Positions 1 through 6,495 of a stretch of DNA of 9,632 nucleotides are shown one piece after another. Source of the DNA: Candidatus Sivonenia alaskensis PMM_0068 (lineage in GTDB: Bacteria; Cyanobacteriota; Cyanobacteriia; Gloeobacterales; PMM-0068); the NCBI GenBank assembly GCA_949127685.1, contig CASBPW010000089.1:1-9632 (forward strand), given 5' to 3'. Position 1 is the stretch's first letter. The number at the start of each line of letters is the position of its first letter. The position numbers were made by a program, and so were the translations under genes. The notes under the pieces are model-generated. The model did no database searches. It was not told the origin of the DNA and saw only the letters and a list, made by a program, of their open reading frames with translations.

Positions 1-43
1 CACTAAATGATGTGTTGCAAACAGTTCCGATCTCTTACGGCGA

Positions 44-238
44 CTACACGCTTGGTGCTTCCCAATCGTCTGCCGCCGTAATTCCCCCATCGTTCCACGT
101 CCAAATTATCTTCTGATACGTGAAAGCGATCTCCTCATACTCGACGTAACGCATCAGCTCGGGATTCTTGTTGTTAGGCATGCAAAAATTGATGGAGGCG
201 ATATTTGCGTTCACCAACTTGACGGTATGGCTCTGAAC
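44..238 (-). pseudogene. C-terminal fragment of an Hcp-like (type VI secretion tube) protein, cut by an IS
   Basis: Translating the minus strand from 238 down to a TAG at 44-46 gives an open 64-codon frame without a start. It contains LMRYVEYEEIAFTYQKI followed by WTWNDGGITAADDWEAP. I recognise this as the C-terminal end of Hcp/TssD-family proteins, which form the hexameric tube of type VI secretion systems and can carry or act as secreted effectors. The family is usually about 150-170 residues, so more than half is missing. The frame runs straight into the end of the IS6 element at 239 and meets a stop (TAA at 251-253) inside it without an ATG, so it cannot be expressed as an intact protein. 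The N-terminal part is not found on the far side of the IS. The assignment rests on motif memory, not on a search. No other type VI gene is in the window. Confidence 0.65.
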
Positions 239-255
239 GGCATTGTCAACTTAAC
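239..255 (+). repeat. Left terminal inverted repeat of the IS6 element
   Basis: GGCATTGTCAACTTAAC pairs with the inverse complement of the right end at 1052-1068, with two mismatches (positions 3 and 8). It lies just beyond the 3' end of the transposase gene. Confidence 0.75.
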
Positions 256-309
256 AAGGCATCTCAAAATTAAGACAATTTTTATCTGGATGATCAGGCT
301 AAAGACTTA

Positions 310-1011
310 TTACGCAACGGCATTTAGACCCGTCAATTCTCGCCAGCTTTCAAATCGCTGACTCATCGTTGCTCGATATGCTGGTGCTGTGAGTTTGTGC
401 TGGTGGGGATGGAAATGTCCTCGTATCGGTTCAAAAGCAGAGAGAAATCGTTGGGCCTGCCCTGGGGACTTGAACCGACCCATTCGTCTCTCTCTAACCC
501 TTGTTGGTCGGTGCGAGTTCTCGGCTCGATTATTCAATCCCTTATGCTGCCTGTGTTCTACTCCCTTGAGGAGCTTTCTCTTCGCCGCCCCATAGCTTTT
601 TAACTTATCCGTAATGATTACTCTGGGGGCAAAGCCTTGAGGCTTGAGCAGTTTGCGGAAAAATTTATTGGCTACCCGCTCATTGCGACGGCGCTGCATC
701 AAAATATCCAGGACTTGCCCATCTTTATCGACCGCTCGCCATAGGTAGTACTGCTTACCTTTGATGGTGATGACGACTTCATCGAGATGCCACTTATCGG
801 CAGGTTTGGGGCGACGACGACGGATCTGGTTAGCATAGCTTTGAGCAAACTTAAGACACCATTCCCGGATTGATTCATAGGTCACTTCAATCCCGCGATA
901 GAGCATCATTTTTTCAATATCTCTGAAACTGAGCGGGAAGGTGTAATACAACCAGACGCAGTAGGAAATGATTTCGGCTGGGAAGCGATGTCGTTTGTAA
1001 GAGCTGCTCAT
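310..1011 (-). CDS. IS6-family transposase (DDE type), full length
   Basis: This 233-residue protein is the transposase of the surrounding insertion sequence and catalyses replicative transposition through cointegrates. The likely catalytic triad is D77 (in WHLDEV), D135 (in VIITDKLKSYGAA) and E164 (in NNRAENSH), in the usual order for the DDE domain of the IS6/IS26 group. The N-terminal 70 residues (HRFPAEIISYCVWLYY, then SFRDIEKMM with a helix-turn-helix-like stretch through SIREWC) match the family's DNA-binding region. The C-terminal RERRMGRFKSPGQAQRFLS is also typical. Length is normal and there is no frameshift or internal stop, so it may be active. The ATG has AGAGG immediately upstream, closer than an ideal ribosome site. 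It points the same way as the truncated Hcp fragment. Confidence 0.93.
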   Translation of the reverse strand: MSSSYKRHRFPAEIISYCVWLYYTFPLSFRDIEKMMLYRGIEVTYESIREWCLKFAQSYANQIRRRRPKPADKWHLDEVVITIKGKQYYLWRAVDKDGQVLDILMQRRRNERVANKFFRKLLKPQGFAPRVIITDKLKSYGAAKRKLLKGVEHRQHKGLNNRAENSHRPTRVRERRMGRFKSPGQAQRFLSAFEPIRGHFHPHQHKLTAPAYRATMSQRFESWRELTGLNAVA

Positions 1012-1051
1012 CCTCTAAGCATTACATAGACAGTGGAGTGGAGACAGGGGC

Positions 1052-1068
1052 GTTAAGTTGTCAATACC
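1052..1068 (-). repeat. Right terminal inverted repeat of the IS6 element
   Basis: Read on the minus strand this is GGTATTGACAACTTAAC, matching the left end at 239-255 in 15 of 17 positions. It lies about 40 bp upstream of the transposase start and would carry or adjoin its promoter. Confidence 0.75.
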
Positions 1069-1069
1069 C

Positions 1070-1111
1070 TACGGTTCCCTTGGCTGTCTTCTTCCGTGTG
1101 GTGCCTGTCAT
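1070..1111 (-). pseudogene. Possible 5' stub of a gene truncated by the IS
   Basis: On the minus strand an ATG at 1109-1111 opens a frame of 14 codons, MTGTTRKKTAKGTV, that then runs into the IS end and stops within it (TGA at 1061-1063). The lysine-rich start does not resemble an Hcp N-terminus, so it is probably not the missing half of the fragment at 44-238. It may be the remains of a separate gene whose body was deleted when the IS rearranged this locus, or simply chance. No Shine-Dalgarno sequence is visible. The phased CTACCAA repeats lie directly upstream. Confidence 0.2.
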
Positions 1112-1117
1112 TTTTAT

Positions 1118-1146
1118 CTACCAAACTTCTACCAATTATCTACCAA
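1118..1146. repeat. Three CTACCAA direct repeats at exact 11-bp spacing
   Basis: CTACCAA occurs at 1118-1124, 1129-1135 and 1140-1146, separated each time by 4 variable bases, so the period is 11 bp, about one helical turn. On the minus strand they read TTGGTAG and sit 7 to 35 bases upstream of the ATG at 1111. Repeats phased like this are typical binding sites for tandem-dimer response regulators of the OmpR/PhoB type. The factor here is unknown, and the order fits control of a minus-strand gene now lost. Confidence 0.45.
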
Positions 1147-1220
1147 AACATATCATTTCGCACCAGAATAGACCACCTATTGAGCACTTATGTCCATGCC
1201 ATCTCCTAGCCCTAGTTACA

Positions 1221-1246
1221 AGAAAACCCTCTGCCGGAGAGGGTTT
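1221..1246 (-). terminator. Rho-independent terminator downstream of tRNA-Val
   Basis: A 9-bp perfect stem (AAACCCTCT at 1224-1232 paired with AGAGGGTTT at 1238-1246) closes a 5-base loop. On the minus strand the stem is followed by TTTTCTTGT. It begins 9 bases past the 3' end of the tRNA and ends its transcript. Confidence 0.85.
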
Positions 1247-1254
1247 GAAGTGTT

Positions 1255-1326
1255 TGGGCGATACGTGATTCGAACACGTGACCCCTCCCGTGTGAAGGGA
1301 GTGCTCTACCACTGAGCCAATCGCCC
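1255..1326 (-). tRNA. tRNA-Val (anticodon CAC)
   Basis: The minus strand folds as a complete cloverleaf of 72 bases. The 7-bp acceptor stem is GGGCGAT/ATCGCCC with discriminator A. The D arm has GCTC/GAGC around AGTGGTA. The anticodon stem CTCCC/GGGAG encloses TTCACAC, which places CAC at positions 34-36 and so reads valine GUG codons. The T arm contains GTTCGAATC between CACGT and ACGTA-type strands. CCA is not encoded. It has its own promoter candidate upstream and a strong terminator downstream, so it is probably a single-gene transcript. Confidence 0.95.
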
Positions 1327-1352
1327 ATGATGAACTGGAATACGAGAAGTTT

Positions 1353-1382
1353 AGTATGACAGGGGGCTTTTCGCTTCGTCAA
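1353..1382 (-). promoter_or_regulatory. Likely sigma-70 type promoter of tRNA-Val
   Basis: On the minus strand TTGACG (1377-1382) and CATACT (1353-1358) are separated by 18 bp. The -10 ends 26 bp before the mature tRNA, which leaves a short 5' leader for RNase P to remove. The -35 overlaps the extreme 3' edge of the upstream 116-aa gene. Confidence 0.5.
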
Positions 1383-1733
1383 CTACAGACTCGCCACACT
1401 CTTCACTACACTTTTCTCTCCCAGTAAAATTTTGGCCTGTAAGGGCTCTCCTGGTCCCCGTCCTCGGAAATTCAGGCGTAATACTTCTTCATCGTTAAAG
1501 ACTCGATTGACCTCGGCTACCAGAGTGACCAGTTGGTCATAGTCCTCCTGGGAAATACTCGCCAGCGTGTAGCCTCGGGTGGTCGTTGGAGCCATCATCG
1601 GCATTTTTTCGGCAGGCAGCATAGTTAATAGGGCTTCCAGCAGAAGATCGGCCATTGGACCTTTTAGGGGGGTGGTTTGTTCTCCAAAGTGGAGGGTTTT
1701 TTGGGTAGGATCAACTTGGAGTACTTGAGGCAT
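1383..1733 (-). CDS. Hypothetical protein, 116 aa
   Basis: I do not recognise this protein. It is a soluble-looking 116-residue product without a signal peptide, membrane segment or cysteine. The N-terminal 20 residues (VLQVDPTQKTLHFGEQTTPL) look like a beta hairpin. A leucine-rich helical part follows (MADLLLEALLTMLP), then the methionine/threonine-rich linker MPMMAPTTTRGY. A second acidic helix (EDYDQLVTLVAEVNRVF) leads to a strand-like end (EEVLRLNFRGRGPGEPLQAKILLG). The start is the only upstream ATG; no good Shine-Dalgarno sequence is seen. It follows the DMT transporter on the same strand after a 77-bp gap, so co-transcription is possible but unproven. That it is a real gene is inferred from its open length, sensible composition and placement without overlap between two genes. 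Confidence 0.7.
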   Translation of the reverse strand: MPQVLQVDPTQKTLHFGEQTTPLKGPMADLLLEALLTMLPAEKMPMMAPTTTRGYTLASISQEDYDQLVTLVAEVNRVFNDEEVLRLNFRGRGPGEPLQAKILLGEKSVVKSVASL

Positions 1734-1810
1734 CGGTTACCGAGAACAAAGATTTTGTACCGCTATATTGTCTCCCACCGATGTACACGTAAACCATGAA
1801 AGCGATCAGG

Positions 1811-2770
1811 TCAATCTTTTTGTCCAAGACTAGGCTTAAGAACAGAGGGTTGCTGAAGAGATTCAGCGGAGCCTGCCAGGATCACTAGGCCGCAGCCAAG
1901 GATTTCACCCCAGCCTAACGGCGTATGCAGGATGAGCGCTGCACTGATAGCGGCAGCGGGCACTTCAAACAACATCAAAAGGGATACCCGTCCTGGATCA
2001 AGCTGTTTAGCGCTCCAAAAATAGAACCAGGTTTGGGGGAGTAGCCAGACGATGGTAATTCCTGCAGCCCAGGGTAATAAGCTCCAAAAGCTGGTGCTGG
2101 AAGGAACAGAGCCCATGCTTGTAGGCGGTAAAACGAGCGCAAAAACAAGGCCAACGATGCTCGCAATCATAAAGGTTGTGCAGGTCTGTTCAAGACCTCC
2201 AATCGATACCGTTCCTTTGGTTAACTCTGCCTTGCGAACATAGGTAGATCCCACCGCCGTACCCATACCAGCCAAGAGTCCCATCCATTCTGCCAGGTCA
2301 TGGGGTATCGGGATCCCTCCTCCGCTCCCTAATACCACGCCAGCACCGAGTAAGCCAACGGCGATGGAAGCCAACCGGATCATCCTGATCGGTTCTTTGA
2401 GCACGACCAAAGCAAGGATGGTCGACCAAATCGGATTTAGGTAAAACAACAGCGTTACCCGGACCACTTCATCGGAGAGTAGCGCTGCGTTGTAAAGGGC
2501 GAGGGCCACACCCGTGGATAGGCTAATCACCCACAAGAGCGGGACTTTGAGATCCACCTTGTGACGGCGCTGCCACAGGGGTAGGGCAAGCATTATCGCC
2601 CCGCAGCCATAGAGTATGACCCCTTGCCAATAACCCGACAAGCCTTTCTCGGCCAACCAATGAAGCGGCAGCCACCACAAACCCCAGGCGACGGAAGCAA
2701 GACAAAGAGCCAGCGTCGCTCTGTTGGTCACAGAGGTCTTCTCTAGCAGGTGGGTGATCGATGGAGCCAC
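1811..2770 (-). CDS. DMT-superfamily (EamA domain) permease
   Basis: This 319-residue inner-membrane protein has about ten predicted transmembrane helices (near residues 17-37, 47-67, 76-96, 102-123, 131-149, 159-177, 196-215, 229-249, 261-283 and 286-303). That is the two-fold EamA layout of drug/metabolite transporters. Each half ends in the characteristic helix pair: FYLNPIWSTILALVVLKEP at 109-127, and LFEVPAAAISAALILHTPLG at 267-286. Members of the family export amino acids, metabolites or drugs by proton exchange, or import them; the substrate cannot be read from sequence. Translation begins at GTG (2768-2770), the only start before the first helix apart from a GTG at codon 14; no Shine-Dalgarno sequence is evident. 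It is divergent from tldD across 110 bp. A weak promoter for it (TTACCT, 18 bp, TATTCT on the minus strand) lies in that gap. Confidence 0.88.
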   Translation of the reverse strand: MAPSITHLLEKTSVTNRATLALCLASVAWGLWWLPLHWLAEKGLSGYWQGVILYGCGAIMLALPLWQRRHKVDLKVPLLWVISLSTGVALALYNAALLSDEVVRVTLLFYLNPIWSTILALVVLKEPIRMIRLASIAVGLLGAGVVLGSGGGIPIPHDLAEWMGLLAGMGTAVGSTYVRKAELTKGTVSIGGLEQTCTTFMIASIVGLVFALVLPPTSMGSVPSSTSFWSLLPWAAGITIVWLLPQTWFYFWSAKQLDPGRVSLLMLFEVPAAAISAALILHTPLGWGEILGCGLVILAGSAESLQQPSVLKPSLGQKD

Positions 2771-2847
2771 GGTATTGGGTCAGGAGAGAATAGAAAACGG
2801 AAGGGGCTGGAGGTAACAGAGAAAATCTCTATCTCGACGCCAAGGGC

Positions 2848-2853
2848 TAGAAT
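2848..2853 (+). promoter_or_regulatory. Possible -10 element of the tldD-tldE operon
   Basis: TAGAAT, 27 bp before the tldD ATG, would give a leader of about 20 bases. No matching -35 hexamer stands 16-18 bp upstream, so the call is weak. Confidence 0.3.
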
Positions 2854-2880
2854 GGGCTACCAACTTTATTCAGTTCTGAT

Positions 2881-4368
2881 ATGGTACAAGCTCCTGCACC
2901 TAATACTGCCACCTCGCTCGCTACTTTGGCGATAGACCTGATTCGGAAAGCGGGTTGTTCCTATGGAGAGGCGCGTTTCTGTACCTACCATGTTCAGAAT
3001 CTTTATGCCCGTGACCGTTCTTTGAGCAATCTGGCCGATAATGTCAGTTCTGGCTTTGGGGTGCGGGTGCTTCTGGAGGGTGCGTGGGGTTTTGCGGCTA
3101 GTCATCGCAATACATACACCGAAGTAGAACGCATGGTGGCCCTGGCTATTGACATTGCTAAAGGGAGTCGGCTTTCCCAACAAACACGGGTTGCTCTCGC
3201 ACCTGTTAAGGCTTACCGCGCTCGCTATGCTACCCCGATTGAGGTGGATCCTTTTACGGTTCCGATGGAAGAAAAAGCAGCTTTGCTCATGCAACTGAAC
3301 GACAGACTGCTTAGCTATGGCGAGCGGGGGATTAAAAAAGCTTATTCCTTCCTCAATTTCACCCGCGAAGAAAAGACCTTTGCTTCCACCGAAGGTTCTG
3401 AGATCCAGCAGACGATTTATCGCAGCTATCCGGGATTTGGTTGTACCGCAGTTGTGAATGGCGATGCTCAGAGTCGCGGCTATGAAAGGGCCCCTCTAAA
3501 TTTGGGCTATGAACACATCCAGGCAGCGGACCTCTTGAGCCAAGTAGACCGAGTCGCTGAAGAAGCGATTGAAAAAGTACACGCTGTCAAAGGACCGCAG
3601 GATATTCGTACCACCTTGATTCTTAAGCCAACCAATCTCTTTTTGACCATTCATGAATCGGTGGGCCATCCGACGGAGTTGGACCGGGTGTATGGCTATG
3701 AGGCTAATTTCGCTGGCACCAGTTTTGCTACTACCGAGAAACAGGGGGAACTCCAATATGGAGCGCCTTGGATCAACTTTCGGGCGGACCGGACGCAACC
3801 GGGGGGACGCAGCACCCTAGGCTATGACGATGAGGGGGTCCCTGCTCAGGATTGGCATGTGGTGAAGGAGGGCATCTTGGTGGACTATCTCACCGACCGA
3901 GAGACGGCGCATCGACTGGGACGGGCCACCAGTAATGGCTGCGCCTACGCCGATAGTTGGGCCAGTGTGCCGATGGTCCGTATTCCAAACTTAGGCTTAG
4001 AGCCGGGACCTGAAGGCGGTGCTCATACGGCTACTTTGGCCCAAATGATTGCTGATACCGAAGACGGCATCCTGATTGACGGCATTGGCAGCTTTTCTAT
4101 CGACCAGCAGCGACGTAATTTCCAGTTCGGGGGAGATGCTTTCTGGAAGGTGGAGAAAGGCAAGGTGGTTGGGATGCTCAAAGATGTCACCTACCAGGCG
4201 ATGACCACGGATTTTTGGAATAGTGTGGATGCCTTGGGTCCAGCTGCTGAGCGGGAGCAGTGCGGGACGAATATGTGCGGGAAGGGAGAGCCGATGCAAA
4301 TCGCGCAGATGACCCATGCCTGTGTGCCCGTGCGGGTTCGTAATATCCAGATTGGGGGACCGCAGTGA
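2881..4368 (+). CDS. tldD: TldD, catalytic subunit of the TldD/TldE metalloprotease
   Basis: This 495-residue cytoplasmic protein belongs to the TldD/PmbA family (peptidase U62). In characterised bacteria TldD and TldE form a heterodimeric zinc protease that degrades unfolded or leaderless small peptides, such as the CcdA antitoxin, and removes the leader of microcin B17. The metal-binding HExxxH motif is present at 258-263 (HESVGH, within TIHESVGHPTELDR), followed by the typical YEANFAGTSF. The C-terminal CGTNMCGKGEPMQ (461-473) places the conserved Cys466 near the active site. Length is close to the usual ~480. The ATG at 2881 has no clear Shine-Dalgarno sequence, which is common in cyanobacteria. 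The stop overlaps the start of tldE (GTGA), so the two subunits are translationally coupled. The protein is predicted to be active; its natural substrate in this organism is unknown. Confidence 0.93.
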   Translation: MVQAPAPNTATSLATLAIDLIRKAGCSYGEARFCTYHVQNLYARDRSLSNLADNVSSGFGVRVLLEGAWGFAASHRNTYTEVERMVALAIDIAKGSRLSQQTRVALAPVKAYRARYATPIEVDPFTVPMEEKAALLMQLNDRLLSYGERGIKKAYSFLNFTREEKTFASTEGSEIQQTIYRSYPGFGCTAVVNGDAQSRGYERAPLNLGYEHIQAADLLSQVDRVAEEAIEKVHAVKGPQDIRTTLILKPTNLFLTIHESVGHPTELDRVYGYEANFAGTSFATTEKQGELQYGAPWINFRADRTQPGGRSTLGYDDEGVPAQDWHVVKEGILVDYLTDRETAHRLGRATSNGCAYADSWASVPMVRIPNLGLEPGPEGGAHTATLAQMIADTEDGILIDGIGSFSIDQQRRNFQFGGDAFWKVEKGKVVGMLKDVTYQAMTTDFWNSVDALGPAAEREQCGTNMCGKGEPMQIAQMTHACVPVRVRNIQIGGPQ

Positions 4369-5711
4369 GCTTGGCCACCGCAGCAGCGACCTTGACTAAA
4401 GATCAGGCCCTTAGTCTTGTTGAAGAAGCCCTGAAGCACTCGAAAGCAGAAGGCGCTTTTGTCAGTATCAGTGCTGGGGAAGAATCGCTGGCCCGCTATT
4501 CCAGCAATCAAATCACCCAAAACCTGAGCCGCACCCAGTTTACGCTGACCGTCACCAGTTACTTTGGCACCCGTCACGCTTCTGCTTCTACTACCGATTC
4601 GGACCCAGAAGCGATTGCAGCGGTAGTCCGCAGTTCAGAAGCCTTAGCCCGGCTCGCTCCAGAAGATCCGGAGTGGGTTCCTCTGCTGGAGCCACCAGCC
4701 TATGAAGAACGTACGCCTGCTTTTGATGAACGAACGGCAACCCTTTCTCCCCTGGAACGGGGAGGCATGATTCAACGGGTGTGTGCCCTAAGTACGCAGG
4801 CAGGGGTGGATGGTTCTGGAACCCTGAGTACAGAAGCCTATGTGCGGGCGATTGGCAATTCGCAGGGCCTGAGAGCCTACAACCGATATACAGAAGCGGA
4901 TTTTGGGTTTACGGCGCGCATTGAGGATGGCTCTAGCTGGAGCCAACGCACCGCTTGGTCGGTGGACCAGTTGCCTATGGAATCCTTGACCGCACAAATT
5001 ATTGAACGTTCGCTCCAATCTCGTAAACCTCGGGAAGTCAGTCCTGGTAGTTACCCGGTGGTCTTTGATGGAGCGGCATTTAAAGACTTGCTCAGTTGGT
5101 TAAGTTGGAATTTGGATGCACGGGCTGCGGATGAAGGGCGTTCGTTTATGTCCCGTACCGATCAGTCTGATAAAGCAGAGGGAAATCTGCTGGGCGAAGC
5201 CATGTTCAGCCCTTTAGTGCACGTCCAGAGAAACCCTGCCCATCCCCTGTTGCAAGGAAGCACCTTTTTCGGGGATGGTTTACCCAATCGGGCCTTGGAT
5301 ATTATTCAGGATGGAATCCCTAAAACGCTCTCCTATTCACGCTATTGGGCGCAAAAGCAAGGGAAAGAACCAACGGGTTCCATAAGTTCTGTAGTGATGG
5401 CGGGAACAAACCAGCCTTTGACAGACTTGATCGCCCAGACGGAGCGGGGGATTTTGGTGAGTCGAGCTTGGTATGTACGCTATGTGAATCCCAAAACACT
5501 CGTGGTCACAGGTATGACCCGCGACGGCACGTTTTGGATTGAGAATGGAAAAGTCGCTTACCCGATTAAGAACTTGCGATTCAACCAAAGCTTGCCCGAT
5601 ATGTTCAGAGATGTGGACGCGCTTAGTACCGTAGAGCGTTATGGCGATAGTGTGGTTCCTGGAGTACGGGTAAAGGCATTCAATTTCAGCAGTGTGACCG
5701 ATAGTGTTTAG
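4365..5711 (+). CDS. pmbA: TldE/PmbA, non-catalytic partner of TldD
   Basis: This 448-residue protein is the second member of the TldD/PmbA family and matches TldE in length. The region where TldD has HExxxH reads VVFDGAAFKDLLSWLSWNLD here (about 232-251), with no metal-binding histidines. It is therefore the structural partner that completes the substrate channel. The C-terminal block is typical of the family: GTNQPLTDLIAQTERGILVS (347-366), VTGMTRDGTFWIENGKVAYP (381-400), then the NLRFNQSLPDM segment (403-413). The start is a GTG that overlaps the tldD stop codon by four bases, with a purine-rich GGGGGA five bases before it, which favours coupled translation and equal subunit amounts. The gene ends 37 bp before the convergent CIA30 gene, and no convincing terminator hairpin is visible in that gap. 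Confidence 0.92.
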   Translation: MSLATAAATLTKDQALSLVEEALKHSKAEGAFVSISAGEESLARYSSNQITQNLSRTQFTLTVTSYFGTRHASASTTDSDPEAIAAVVRSSEALARLAPEDPEWVPLLEPPAYEERTPAFDERTATLSPLERGGMIQRVCALSTQAGVDGSGTLSTEAYVRAIGNSQGLRAYNRYTEADFGFTARIEDGSSWSQRTAWSVDQLPMESLTAQIIERSLQSRKPREVSPGSYPVVFDGAAFKDLLSWLSWNLDARAADEGRSFMSRTDQSDKAEGNLLGEAMFSPLVHVQRNPAHPLLQGSTFFGDGLPNRALDIIQDGIPKTLSYSRYWAQKQGKEPTGSISSVVMAGTNQPLTDLIAQTERGILVSRAWYVRYVNPKTLVVTGMTRDGTFWIENGKVAYPIKNLRFNQSLPDMFRDVDALSTVERYGDSVVPGVRVKAFNFSSVTDSV

Positions 5712-5748
5712 GAGACCTCTTGCGCGAATCATTTTTTGCAACGGAATC

Positions 5749-6429
5749 TTAATTTCTATAGGCCTTGATCGATTCCACTTGTAATTCAAAATAACCAGGA
5801 GAAAAAGAGGGATTCAGTCCTCCGTCATACTCGAATTTACTAAGCATGATTTGGAAAGAACTAACCTGGCGAGTATTGAGCGAAGCTGCATCCTGAACAG
5901 TTTTGGCTCGGAAGACAGGAATCAGTTGCGCAAAGGGAATGCGTACAGTTGTCCAAGTGTCTTTTAGCGTATCGAAGGAGTAGCAGTAGGCGACGCCATC
6001 CCATTTCGTTTCGCTGCGGAGCATGAATTTATAGCGCTTACCATCTCCCCGCAAACGGATTTCGAGACCTTCATATCCAGATAGATCGAAGGGAGTTTCA
6101 AAATTGCGGGTACGGATCGAAGCAAAACCGCCGGAATTATCCGTAGACACATTTCCTGAGAACAAAGCCGAATTCTCTACGAGCCGGATTCCACTCTGGC
6201 TGACGCCACCCATTACTACGTCATCCAACGCCCCCCAGGTCTCTTTCACATCACTGGATGGATACTGAAAATCAAAAATCACATCGTGTATAGGCATTTT
6301 TCCTCCCTCAGGTTGAGCGCTGGGGCCCCTAAATAGAGAACGTATCCAAGCAGGGGGTTCTAACACTTTAAAGTAGACCAGGGTTTGCCAAAATCTCCCT
6401 GCATCCCATTTGGAAGTTCGTTGAGCCAT
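5749..6429 (-). CDS. CIA30-domain protein
   Basis: This protein belongs to the CIA30 family (NADH:ubiquinone oxidoreductase intermediate-associated protein 30). The family is named after a fungal/mitochondrial complex I assembly factor and is a galactose-binding-like beta sandwich; cyanobacterial and plant members are often linked to photosynthetic or NDH complex assembly or carry unknown roles. The diagnostic sequence WGALDDVVMGGVSQSG is at 65-80, FSGNVSTDNSGGFASIRT at 90-107 and the closing FELQVESIKAY at 214-224. A basic, aromatic lead (MAQRTSKWDAGRFWQTLVYF) precedes the domain. The start at 6429 is preferred because GGAGG stands 9 bases upstream and because the product begins with this lead. 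A longer frame to 6465 would put that ribosome site inside the gene and add 12 unlike residues. Predicted size is 226 residues, cytoplasmic or peripheral. Confidence 0.85.
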   Translation of the reverse strand: MAQRTSKWDAGRFWQTLVYFKVLEPPAWIRSLFRGPSAQPEGGKMPIHDVIFDFQYPSSDVKETWGALDDVVMGGVSQSGIRLVENSALFSGNVSTDNSGGFASIRTRNFETPFDLSGYEGLEIRLRGDGKRYKFMLRSETKWDGVAYCYSFDTLKDTWTTVRIPFAQLIPVFRAKTVQDAASLNTRQVSSFQIMLSKFEYDGGLNPSFSPGYFELQVESIKAYRN

Positions 6430-6438
6430 AGGACTTAT

Positions 6439-6443
6439 CCTCC
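6439..6443 (-). promoter_or_regulatory. Ribosome binding site that sets the CIA30 start
   Basis: GGAGG on the minus strand lies 9 bases before the ATG at 6427-6429. It is the reason for choosing this start over the upstream ATG at 6465. Confidence 0.65.
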
Positions 6444-6483
6444 AATCACTGGCTACTCCTCCCATCTTGCTTGATCCAACTGC

Positions 6484-6489
6484 GATAAT
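6484..6489 (+). promoter_or_regulatory. Possible -10 element of moaE
   Basis: GATAAT ends 6 bases before the moaE ATG. If used, transcription would begin at or next to the first base of the start codon. No -35 is seen at normal spacing. The site lies in the short gap divergent from the CIA30 gene. Confidence 0.3.
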
Positions 6490-6495
6490 GCAGCC

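Larger units (their letters stand above)
239..1068 (-). mobile_element. IS6-family insertion sequence, about 830 bp, complete
   Basis: The single transposase gene is bounded by terminal inverted repeats. The left end at 239-255 reads GGCATTGTCAACTTAAC. The right end (1068 back to 1052 on the minus strand) reads GGTATTGACAACTTAAC, giving 15 of 17 matches. The GGCA-TGT start resembles the ends of known IS6/IS26 elements, and about 0.8 kb is normal for the family. The 8-bp flanks (CTCTGAAC on the left, CTACGGTT on the right) do not match, so the expected 8-bp target duplication is absent. IS6 elements move by replicative cointegrate formation and readily delete adjacent DNA, which would explain unmatched flanks and the half gene on the left. 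Confidence 0.8.

Noticed and set aside
389..603. Two overlapping plus-strand open frames of 68 codons
   Set aside because: They lie opposite the transposase, are rich in Cys/Arg/Ser in a way typical of antisense frames, and match no family I know.
1038..1268. A 76-codon plus-strand frame starting METGALSC
   Set aside because: It runs across the IS end, the phased repeats, the tRNA terminator and into the tRNA itself, so it is a chance frame.
2866..3294. A 142-codon minus-strand frame opposite tldD, and similar frames opposite the C-terminal part of tldD and tldE
   Set aside because: These are antisense shadows of clearly conserved genes and have no recognisable motif.
5712..5748. Possible terminator between the convergent tldE and CIA30 genes (TTGC...TTTTTTGCAA)
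   Set aside because: The stem is only about four base pairs and the T run is in the loop, so it is not a credible terminator.
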